A stretch of DNA of 11,917 bases from JBGPIK01 sp041484845 (lineage in GTDB: Bacteria > Desulfobacterota > Binatia > UBA9968). Positions 6,401 through 11,917 of the stretch are shown in pieces. Position 1 is the first letter of the stretch. Each line of letters opens with the position of its first letter. Location of the stretch: NCBI GenBank assembly GCA_041484845.1, contig JBGPIK010000194.1, positions 1 to 11,917 on the forward strand, written 5' to 3'. The position numbers were made by a program, and so were the translations under genes. The notes under the pieces are model-generated. The model did not search any database. It was not told the DNA's origin and saw only the letters and a list, made by a program, of their open reading frames with translations.

Positions 6401-9400
6401 GGCCAACTTATGGGCGGGCCAAGGCATCAGGGAACATATGCGCCGACCCGTAATCAACCTGGAGTGACCTGCAGTCCGGGAAAGACGCTTCGCGTGCGCA
6501 AGTCCGGCACAGGCAGCGGCATTGTGAGTAGCTCCCCATCGGGAATTATTCCCGGCACAGAAACCTTCGGCATCTATGCCAGCGGGACGAATGTAATTCT
6601 CACGGCGGCGGCGGACGCTGGTTCAGAGTTTACCGGTTGGACCGACGGGGGCTGCAGCGGCACAGGGAGTTGCTCCGTAGCTATGACGGATACCCTAACG
6701 ATTGTTGCGAACTTCACTCTGACGCCGCCTACAGCGCACAGTTTAAGCGTCTCAGCTCTAGGTCCAAATCCTGGGCTTGATATTACTGTGAGCCCTTCGG
6801 ACAACGCGAATTTTGGGAGCGGTGTCACGCCGCTTGGCCGAGTTTACAATGAGAACACCGTGGTCATAGTAACTGTGCCGGCAATAGCCGGAGTCTATAT
6901 CTTTCAGCGCTGGTTGCGTGACGGAGTCGAATGGGCGACCACATCTAGTACCCAAGTAGTCATGGATGCCAATCATGCCCTCACTGCGGTCTATGAGAGA
7001 GACGCGACGGCGCCAGACACGAGGATCACCGGTGGACCATCGGGAAAAATCGGGTTCAACAGTGCGACATTTGAGTGGACAGGTACGGACAACGCAACCC
7101 CTGTGAATAAATTGTTCTATGCGTATCGTCTTGATCCCATCGAGCCAAATTACTTGCCCTTTGACTCGAGGGTGATGGCTTTCTACAGCAATCTCAGCGA
7201 GGGCAACTACACGTTTATCGTCAAAGCCAGAGACGAAGCGGGAAATGAAGATCCAACACCTGCCAGCCAGAGCTTTGCCATTGATCTTGATGCTTCTCCG
7301 CCCAGTGTAGTGATCACGAGCCCCACGGATAACCAAGTGGTGACGGCCAGTTCAATTACAGTCGTGGGAACGGCAACCGATGCCGCGCGCGGAGACAATG
7401 GGATATTGTCGATAGAGGTCAACGGTGTATTGGCTAATAACGGAACTGCGGTTGGCTCGGAAACGGCGAATTGGAGTCAGCTGGTTACACTGAGACCTGG
7501 GCTGAACATGGTCGGAGCTTATGCTACGGATAACAGCCCCAGGCAGAACAGGGCGGCGGCGGAAATCGCAGTGATCTATCAGCCGCCGGACATTCTAGGG
7601 CCCAGCGTAACGATTACCAGCCACACAAATAACCAGACGGTAACGTCAAGTCCGATCACAATCTCCGGTACAGCCACGAGCAACAACGGCATCGCGTCGG
7701 TGTTAGTGAACTGGATAGCGGCCATTGGCGGCACAGCGAGCGGGTCAGACACAGCCAACTGGAGCCAGTCGATGGCACTTGTTGCCGGGCCGAACAGGAT
7801 CATTGTGGTGGCCAGAGACAACAGCGCCAGCCACAACGCCACGACGGTTGCAATAACTATCAACTACAGTCCGCCGGACATTTTAGGGCCGAGTGTGGTC
7901 ATTGACCAAGTGAATACGCTGGTGGCGAACGGAAGTACAATCATGCTCTCGGGTACTGCCACTGATGCGGGGCGAGGCGACAATGGAATCTCCTCTGTGA
8001 CCGTGGACGGAGTACGGGCCAATAGTGACACGGCTGTAGGCCGTGACGCAGCGAATTGGAGCCAGTCCGTAGTGCTGTTCAACCCCATACCCCAGACCAT
8101 TGCCAAGACTATTACGGTCGTGGCAAGCGACAACAGCAGCAATCAAAACTCTACCGCAGCTAAAGTCACAATCAACGTCCAACCGAATCAACCGCCAGAC
8201 GGGACGATTATTTCGCCGGCCTCGAACCTCACGATTGTTGCCGGTCAGTCCGTCAATTTCCAAGGGTCGGGAACAGACCCGGACAACAATGTGCCGTTCA
8301 GGTATGAATGGAACTTTGGGGGTGGAGCGCCCAATTCCTCTGCACAGAATCCAGGCCAGGTCACGTTTAGTGCTCAGGGAGTTTATACCGTGACATTCAC
8401 GCTCAGCGATAGTTTAGGATTACCCGATCCAGCACCGGCGATACGGATCATTACCGTTGAACCACCAGGCGCCGTTGCTTTTGTCGAACCAGCGGGAATC
8501 TGTAATGGCAACATGCCTTGCGTCACGTCCATTCAAGAGGCCATCGCCGTCGTATCGCTCGGAGGAACAATCAAACTAGCCCAGGGGAGCTACCATGAAA
8601 ATCTGTCGGTAAATACTTCCAAGAGCTTCACTCTCGAAGGCGGATGGGACACGAGCTTCACAACGCGGGCAACCGATCCGCTTCTCACGGTTATCGATGG
8701 TAATAGCGATGGCGCTGTTTTCGCTGTGGATGCATCAACAGGGGAGAACATCAGCCTTACGATCGAACGGGTTACCATACGGAACGGAAACAATGAGGAC
8801 GGTGGAGCAATTTCCGCCGTGGCCACGGGCGGGGGGCTGATTGATATAACTCTCGGCGCCAATGTTATCCGCAGTAATAAGTCCACAAATAGCGGCGGCG
8901 GGATTGGGCTATACGCCGACGGCTCAGATAGCAAGGTGCAAGCGACGCTGACCAATAACATGATCCATGAAAACCACGCGGGTGGTGAAGGCGGCGGCCT
9001 CTACGTCTTTTCGGACAACTCCGGGAACGTGGCGGCAAGTCTAATTAACAACACGATCACCGACAATGTTTCTGCGGGAGCGGGCGGTGGTGTACGCGCA
9101 TATTCGAGCGGTGCCGGAGTCACGGACGTAACCATCAGGAACAGCATCATCTGGGGCAACACGGCAGACAGCGGGCATGACATCGCGATTGGTCAATCGG
9201 GCCCAAGCAGTGCGGCGGTTCATTCATCTTATAACGATATCGGAGATGTGTTGCCTGATGCCGATGCACCTGGAATCTACAATGATCTGGGGAGCAACCT
9301 TGATTTCGATCCGCATTTCATCAATTCCGCCGACGGGACGTACCGTCTGGGCCCAGATTCGGCTGCAATTGATTTAGGCACCGCTAGCGGTGCGCCTGCT

Positions 9401-10012
9401 GTTGATTTTGAAGGCACATCGCGACCCCAGGGCACCGCGCACGATATGGGCGCCCATGAACGCACGTTGGCTAGTGGACTACTGGCGATCAATACCGTTT
9501 CTCCTCTGCCTCCGGGAGAAGTAGGGGTCGGATACGGCATAGGATTGGACGTGTCTGGTGGGCAACCTCCTTACGCAGTCAGTATAGCTTCCGGCAAAAA
9601 GAAATCAGCAGCTCTGCCGAGTGGTTTAAGCTTGGTGGCACAAAGTATCGTTGGCATGCCAACCGCTTCTACCAAGAAGAGTCTCACCTTTAGCGTGACC
9701 GTCACGGACCAACAGTTGGTCGCCGTCAGCGGATCCTATTCATTGATAATCTATTCAGCTCCCTCCATATCTACCAAGAAGTTGCCAGGCGGAAAGGTAG
9801 GGATTCCGTATAACGCGACTCTTACAACGAAAGGAGGTTTGGCGCCGTATGCCTGGTCATGGGTGCCTGGTTCAGTGCCGGGCCTGAGCTTGGACAGTAC
9901 GGGCCGGCTCAGCGGGACTCCGAAGATTCAGGGAAACTACAGTTTTGAAGTTCAGGTCGAGGATCAGCTTGGAGGAGTTGCGCAAAAAAAATTGAACCTG
10001 ACGATAAAATAG
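3446..10012 (+). CDS. Giant secreted mosaic protein: subtilisin-like (S8) domain plus FG-GAP, InlB-type, Ig-like, PKD, beta-helix and He_PIG modules
   Basis: A 2188-residue exported protein. Order: signal peptide (1 to about 24); I9-like propeptide (about 58-130, with DELLVRF and YVEPNY); S8 subtilisin domain (135-458) with D181 (VIDTGVD), H236 (HGTH) and S401 (GTSTAAAH), plus an acidic, probably calcium-binding loop (206-217). The oxyanion-hole segment, usually AAGN, reads AAVRS, so Ser333 or its neighbour replaces Asn. Then a small beta module (465-560); FG-GAP/VCBS repeats (594-959); two InlB-B-repeat-like modules (1012-1092, 1098-1185); an FN3-like module (1188-1280); three Ig-like repeats (1284-1578); PKD (1584-1672); a choice-of-anchor-Q-type parallel beta-helix (1678-2006); and two He_PIG domains (2012-2188). 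No LPXTG, PEP-CTERM, transmembrane or porin segment ends it. Start chosen because the signal peptide follows at once; an ATG two codons later is possible. Likely an extracellular or surface protein, possibly adhesive or polymer-binding; activity and export route unknown. Confidence 0.93.
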   Translation: MKMTTRILFCFLGLLLAAGTTPAAEAPNSEIISRTPDGQVNLKTRHARGDGAEFETHAQDELLVRFKDNVAPDVKAAAHDRHKAISIKSFRHLKNLERVKLPSGVSLERAIASYRENSNVLYVEPNYRAKLFSVPNDPGFSFQWNLQNTGQYGGTPGADIGAVQAWDITTGSKQVVVAVIDTGVDYTHSDLAANMWRNEADCNSNGIDDDGNGYVDDCYGIDTVNDDSDPMDDNNHGTHLAGIIGAVGNNLLGVAGINWNVKIMACRFTDQAGLGTVADALACLDYVADMKDRGINIVATNNSWGIYGYSQALYDAISTQQEKGILFIAAVRSSNTSNDRSPNYPASYYLPNVIAVGSADQFGQRSVFSDFGRSTVHLLAPGEDIISTAIGGEYLAQTGTSTAAAHVTGVAALLKAQDPGRDWVAIKNLLLAGGDITDVAGTSNTTITRKRLNAYGSLTCSNSVVRSRLRPIKYDSSTPDVTAGIGSSIDIAMLHVKCAEPNGNVTVTLTPGKQVFTLKDDGIGPDQVAGDGIYSFRWIPTIGGTFTLTFPGGETVTVEVDPDLEPGFPVKALHAVPFEMTTFNRAPGIHTLVGNIDNDPDLEIIVSGVGAGPLYAFKPDGSLVPGWPVTKHFGAAYPALGELSHSNAGLEVVSSYYWGPIAAYSSQGSYLSGWPVCDNSNYPATLADLDGDGFDEIIQGGPSPHVYRADGSLFPGWPVFRGTGDCAGSSDENQTPAVADLDGDGHMEIVAVETRPDTAGDRVWLHAYHHDGTRVQGFPPPMIYGYQKALPVIGNVDGDGIPEIVLVGRESRSSQVPVVLVYANDGTLKRVMHPVGNTPDASVPALADLDGDCIPEIIVQTAGALNVWKGDGSVFPGWPVDWSQSAGINRTGNAAPVVGDVDGDGFPDIVISDTAEVRVYNRSGVLHPRFPKRLPLGFGAVPAIADIDLDCRNEIIVSSEVGGEGYSDKVWVYDLGGPAHGAVEWGQLMGGPRHQGTYAPTRNQPGVTCSPGKTLRVRKSGTGSGIVSSSPSGIIPGTETFGIYASGTNVILTAAADAGSEFTGWTDGGCSGTGSCSVAMTDTLTIVANFTLTPPTAHSLSVSALGPNPGLDITVSPSDNANFGSGVTPLGRVYNENTVVIVTVPAIAGVYIFQRWLRDGVEWATTSSTQVVMDANHALTAVYERDATAPDTRITGGPSGKIGFNSATFEWTGTDNATPVNKLFYAYRLDPIEPNYLPFDSRVMAFYSNLSEGNYTFIVKARDEAGNEDPTPASQSFAIDLDASPPSVVITSPTDNQVVTASSITVVGTATDAARGDNGILSIEVNGVLANNGTAVGSETANWSQLVTLRPGLNMVGAYATDNSPRQNRAAAEIAVIYQPPDILGPSVTITSHTNNQTVTSSPITISGTATSNNGIASVLVNWIAAIGGTASGSDTANWSQSMALVAGPNRIIVVARDNSASHNATTVAITINYSPPDILGPSVVIDQVNTLVANGSTIMLSGTATDAGRGDNGISSVTVDGVRANSDTAVGRDAANWSQSVVLFNPIPQTIAKTITVVASDNSSNQNSTAAKVTINVQPNQPPDGTIISPASNLTIVAGQSVNFQGSGTDPDNNVPFRYEWNFGGGAPNSSAQNPGQVTFSAQGVYTVTFTLSDSLGLPDPAPAIRIITVEPPGAVAFVEPAGICNGNMPCVTSIQEAIAVVSLGGTIKLAQGSYHENLSVNTSKSFTLEGGWDTSFTTRATDPLLTVIDGNSDGAVFAVDASTGENISLTIERVTIRNGNNEDGGAISAVATGGGLIDITLGANVIRSNKSTNSGGGIGLYADGSDSKVQATLTNNMIHENHAGGEGGGLYVFSDNSGNVAASLINNTITDNVSAGAGGGVRAYSSGAGVTDVTIRNSIIWGNTADSGHDIAIGQSGPSSAAVHSSYNDIGDVLPDADAPGIYNDLGSNLDFDPHFINSADGTYRLGPDSAAIDLGTASGAPAVDFEGTSRPQGTAHDMGAHERTLASGLLAINTVSPLPPGEVGVGYGIGLDVSGGQPPYAVSIASGKKKSAALPSGLSLVAQSIVGMPTASTKKSLTFSVTVTDQQLVAVSGSYSLIIYSAPSISTKKLPGGKVGIPYNATLTTKGGLAPYAWSWVPGSVPGLSLDSTGRLSGTPKIQGNYSFEVQVEDQLGGVAQKKLNLTIK
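5225..6322 (+). repeat. FG-GAP/VCBS repeats in the exoprotein (beta-propeller)
   Basis: Residues 594-959 hold eight repeats spaced about 45-56 residues apart, each with a calcium-loop DxDxDG-type core followed by an EIxx strand: at about 594, 641 (degenerate, acidic loop lost), 686, 738, 794, 847, 899 and 945. Most are preceded by a PGWPV-like or related turn. The count fits a seven- or eight-bladed propeller as in integrin-alpha-like FG-GAP domains. Two loops have Cys where Gly is usual (C853, C951). Confidence 0.85.
7295..8179 (+). repeat. Three tandem Ig-like repeats in the exoprotein
   Basis: Residues 1284-1378, 1384-1474 and 1482-1578 are homologous, each with a GTAT core, an 'ANWSQ' strand and an 'A(T/R/S)DNS' strand. 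The linker PPDILGPSV occurs twice, and its DNA is nearly identical at 7583-7602 and 7871-7890 (288 bases, 96 codons apart), showing recent duplication or homogenisation. Repeats 1 and 3 share a GDNGI insertion missing from repeat 2. Confidence 0.85.
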
Positions 10013-10033
10013 TCGCCCAACGAGCCGATGACG

Positions 10034-10060
10034 GACCAGAAAAAATGGTCGGTTCTTTTT
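10034..10060 (+). terminator. Probable intrinsic terminator of the exoprotein gene
   Basis: Twenty-two bases after the stop, GACCA (10034-10038) pairs with TGGTC (10046-10050) around an A-rich loop. A T-rich run, TTCTTTTT, follows at 10053-10060. The stem is short, so strength is uncertain. Confidence 0.5.
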
Positions 10061-10346
10061 AGCTGTCACTATCAATAAAAGCGCGCAGATTGGCTATGGT
10101 CGTCATAATTTCTAGCTTGGAGAGGTCAACACGGCTGGAAACGTTGGTTCACCGGCGAGTTACGGCTGGGTAATGCAGTCAATAATTCCGAGATGCGAAA
10201 GCACTCGGGAAAAGTGGATTCACCACAGACGGCCGACGCGAGAAAGATAATTGTCCGTATAGAGACGCATCATCAAGGCCGCCGTGCGCTCAAGCACTGT
10301 CAAGGCGAGCGTTACGGCAATACTCGAATCTGCGGGGGTATTTGTC
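10061..10346. other. Gene-free stretch between the exoprotein and the VOC gene
   Basis: No recognisable gene, RNA or repeat. The VOC reading frame stays open upstream to an ATG at 10193, but the 64 residues this adds match no family I know and lie upstream of, and across, the promoter at 10347-10374, so they are judged non-coding. A minus-strand frame (10220-10579) is also open but looks like a shadow. Confidence 0.5.
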
Positions 10347-10374
10347 TTGACAAAGAGCGCTTCTTTCCTATTAT
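10347..10374 (+). promoter_or_regulatory. Near-consensus sigma-70 promoter for the VOC gene and downstream operon
   Basis: TTGACA (10347-10352), a 16-base spacer, then TATTAT (10369-10374; five of six matches to TATAAT). Predicted transcription start is about 10381, only a few bases before the GTG at 10385. Confidence 0.6.
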
Positions 10375-10384
10375 TGCGGTTACT

Positions 10385-10810
10385 GTGGTCGTTAAGAATG
10401 GAGCCTTGGGGCACGTTGTCCTTAACGTGGCAAATCTGAAGAAGTCGGAGAGCTTCTATCGCGCGATTCTCGGGATGCAAATTTCCGCCAGGAACCGCAA
10501 GACGAAGATGACGTTTCTCAGCTTCGGCCGGGAGCATCACGACGTTGCCCTTCAAGAGCTGCCGCGCGGCACGAAACACGAGACCGGGGGGTCCCCAAAA
10601 TTACATCATTTCTGCATCTACGTTAAAAACAACGATGAGGTGGATGCGCTCTATCCCGTTCTAAGGCGGCGCAAGATTTCCATCGTCAGCGGGCCGGAGA
10701 TCTTAGAAGTCGCCGGCAATCGGTCCATCAGTTTCCTCGACCCGGACGGCAATCGCGTCGAGGTGGCGTGTAACGCAAAGAAGTTCAAATTCGATCGCCG
10801 TAAGAAATAG
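10385..10810 (+). CDS. VOC (glyoxalase/bleomycin-resistance/extradiol dioxygenase) superfamily protein
   Basis: From GTG 10385 this is a 142-residue, one-domain protein made of two beta-alpha-beta-beta-beta halves. The first opens with GALGHVVLNVANLKKSESFY, the second with KLHHFCIYVKNNDEV. Likely metal ligands are H10, H75 (or H74) and E126 in DPDGNRVEV, the usual 2-His-1-Glu set, so it is probably a metal-dependent enzyme (dioxygenase, lyase or epimerase type), cytosolic, substrate unknown. The frame runs back to ATG 10193, but that 64-residue extension has no family counterpart, has no ribosome binding site that I see, and spans the promoter. GTG 10385 gives a normal VOC length but also lacks a Shine-Dalgarno sequence, so translation may be near-leaderless; TTG 10406 is another possibility. 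Twenty-one bases separate it from the binding-protein gene, so the two are probably co-transcribed. Confidence 0.85.
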   Translation: MVVKNGALGHVVLNVANLKKSESFYRAILGMQISARNRKTKMTFLSFGREHHDVALQELPRGTKHETGGSPKLHHFCIYVKNNDEVDALYPVLRRRKISIVSGPEILEVAGNRSISFLDPDGNRVEVACNAKKFKFDRRKK

Positions 10811-10821
10811 CTGATCCCGGC

Positions 10822-10827
10822 GGAGGA
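10822..10827 (+). promoter_or_regulatory. Ribosome binding site of the solute-binding protein
   Basis: GGAGGA, four bases before ATG 10832. It is strong and supports this start and independent initiation inside the operon. Confidence 0.8.
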
Positions 10828-10831
10828 CTCA

Positions 10832-11815
10832 ATGAAGAAGCTTAGCTTCCTACTTGTGCTCGTGGCTTTTGCGTTTAGCTCTTTTACCTCATGGGCGGTC
10901 GATAGAGTTCGCATCTCTCACAGCGCCATCAGCGGTTCACAAGCCATTCTCTTCGTCACTCGAGACGCCGGGTTCTTTAAAAAATATGATATTGAGCCGC
11001 AAATTGTCTACGTTGCGGGTGCGCCGCCCAACATCGCTGCACTCGTTTCAGGAGAGCTCGATTTCACGGTTTTCGCCGGCCCTGCGGCCATCGCGTCGAA
11101 TCTCGAGGGCGCGGATACCGTGGTACTGATGACCTTTATCAACACGATGGAGCATACTTTCATCACCCGACCGACGGTAAAAACACCGCTCGATCTGAAA
11201 GGAAAGACTTTCGCGGTATCGCGCGCCGGCGCGACCGACGATTACGGCGCCCGCGCTGCTTTCAAAAAATGGGGTCTCGATCCCGACAGAGACGTCACAA
11301 TGATGTCCGTGGGAGGGCAGCCGTCCCGGCTGGCAGCTGTAAAGTCCGGCTTGGTGGTGGGATCCTTGCTCCAGCCGCCGTTTACCGTTCGGGCGCGGCA
11401 AGAAGGCTTGGTCGAGTTTGGATCTCTCGGCAATCTCGGAATTGAATATTTGGGCACATCCCTGGCTACGACGAGGCAAACGATTCAAAAAAAAGAAAAT
11501 ATTGTGCGTCGATTTGTCAGGGCGATGGTCGAAGGCATCCATTACTATAAAACGCAGAGAGAGGGGAGTTTGCAATCGATAGCGAAATTCACGCAGATCA
11601 AAGACCGCAGCGCTTTGGAAGAAGCGTATAACACCTACGCGATCAAGTTTATGGCGCAGGTGCCGTATCCATCGCTCAGGGGAGTGGAGACCATTCTGGA
11701 AGATCTGGCTAAGACCAACCCAAAGGCGCGGGGCGCCGATGCTAAACGATTTGTTGAGCCGCGCTTCCTTAGAGAGCTTGAGGATAACGGTGTGGTGGCC
11801 CAGCTCTACCGCTAA
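10832..11815 (+). CDS. NMT1/TauA-like ABC transporter substrate-binding protein
   Basis: A 327-residue periplasmic binding protein. A signal peptide covers residues 1 to about 22 (two Lys, a hydrophobic core, cleavage after SWA). The mature part has the type-2 binding fold of the SsuA/TauA/NMT1 family: an early strand VRISHSAISGSQAILFVTRD (26-45), the paired 'AGFFKKYDIEPQIV' (46-59), ALVSGELDFTVFAGPAAIAS (70-89), and the DLKGKTFAVSRAGATDDY hinge segment (121-138). Such proteins deliver sulfonates, nitrate, thiamine precursors or aromatic acids to an ABC permease, but no permease or ATPase gene lies in this window. Orphan copies are frequent in environmental lineages and ligand cannot be predicted. 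It follows the VOC gene closely and precedes the last gene by 20 bases. Confidence 0.88.
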   Translation: MKKLSFLLVLVAFAFSSFTSWAVDRVRISHSAISGSQAILFVTRDAGFFKKYDIEPQIVYVAGAPPNIAALVSGELDFTVFAGPAAIASNLEGADTVVLMTFINTMEHTFITRPTVKTPLDLKGKTFAVSRAGATDDYGARAAFKKWGLDPDRDVTMMSVGGQPSRLAAVKSGLVVGSLLQPPFTVRARQEGLVEFGSLGNLGIEYLGTSLATTRQTIQKKENIVRRFVRAMVEGIHYYKTQREGSLQSIAKFTQIKDRSALEEAYNTYAIKFMAQVPYPSLRGVETILEDLAKTNPKARGADAKRFVEPRFLRELEDNGVVAQLYR

Positions 11816-11835
11816 GGACGATTCCGAGGTGACCC

Positions 11836-11917
11836 ATGTCTGTTGAGGCTATTTTGACCGGAAAGACTCTGCCGACGAAGGAATTCTGCGAAGTTCTCGT
11901 GAAGGAAGTTAAAGACG
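11836..11917 (+). CDS. Start of an unidentified protein, cut by the right edge
   Basis: ATG 11836 opens a frame of 27 codons that runs off the window, beginning MSVEAILTGKTLPTKEFCEV. A GAGGTG ribosome binding site lies four bases upstream (11826-11831), and the gap to the binding-protein stop is only 20 bases, so it is likely the third gene of the same operon. There is no signal peptide. The fragment is too short for me to name a family. Confidence 0.6.
   Translation, partial: MSVEAILTGKTLPTKEFCEVLVKEVKD

Noticed and set aside
7583..7890. Two copies of a near-identical 20-base sequence as mobile-element or recombination sites
   Set aside because: They lie in frame at equivalent positions of tandem Ig-like repeats, so protein repeat duplication explains them.
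10193..10384. N-terminal extension of the VOC protein from an ATG
   Set aside because: It spans a near-consensus promoter and encodes 64 residues without family character.

Overview
The window looks like chromosomal DNA of a Gram-negative, uncultured, environmental bacterium of moderate G+C. A luciferase-like oxidoreductase, a UbiD-type decarboxylase, a VOC protein and an orphan NMT1/TauA-like solute-binding protein lie close together. That mix is common in metabolically versatile soil and groundwater lineages (Binatota, Rokubacteria/Methylomirabilota, deltaproteobacteria, Tectomicrobia). This placement is inference; the window has no rRNA, tRNA or marker gene to test it.

Layout. (1) Positions 1-272, minus strand: a four-helix-bundle (23S IVP/Avd-like) gene, broken by an apparent one-base deletion and cut by the left edge; an array of 8-base units adjoins its start codon. 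(2) 319-1317, minus: an intact luciferase-like flavin- or F420-dependent monooxygenase. (3) 1452-3023, plus, divergent from (2): a UbiD-family prenyl-FMN decarboxylase with an added C-terminal winged-helix-like domain and an apparent His-to-Asn change at a metal-ligand position. (4) 3024-3445: a gene-free stretch with a highly foldable RNA candidate (a nested hairpin and two possible pseudoknots) ending in a strong intrinsic terminator, about 165 bases before the next start codon. (5) 3446-10012, plus: a 2188-residue secreted mosaic protein with signal peptide, propeptide, subtilisin-like domain, FG-GAP/VCBS propeller, two InlB-type repeats, FN3/Ig-like repeats, PKD, parallel beta-helix and two He_PIG domains. 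Its protease has the Asp-His-Ser triad but not the oxyanion-hole Asn. (6) 10385-10810, plus: a VOC/glyoxalase-fold protein whose near-consensus promoter sits almost on the start codon. (7) 10832-11815, plus: a periplasmic solute-binding protein. (8) 11836 to the right edge: the first 27 codons of an unidentified gene.

How the genes relate. The divergent oxidoreductase/decarboxylase pair suggests one catabolic module acting on an unknown, perhaps aromatic or unsaturated, carboxylate. The VOC gene, the binding protein and the final partial gene are closely spaced and probably form one operon. The giant exoprotein stands alone between a structured leader and a probable terminator. The points most worth a second look are the structured RNA, the altered active sites of the protease and the UbiD protein, the UbiD-winged-helix fusion and the near-leaderless VOC gene.
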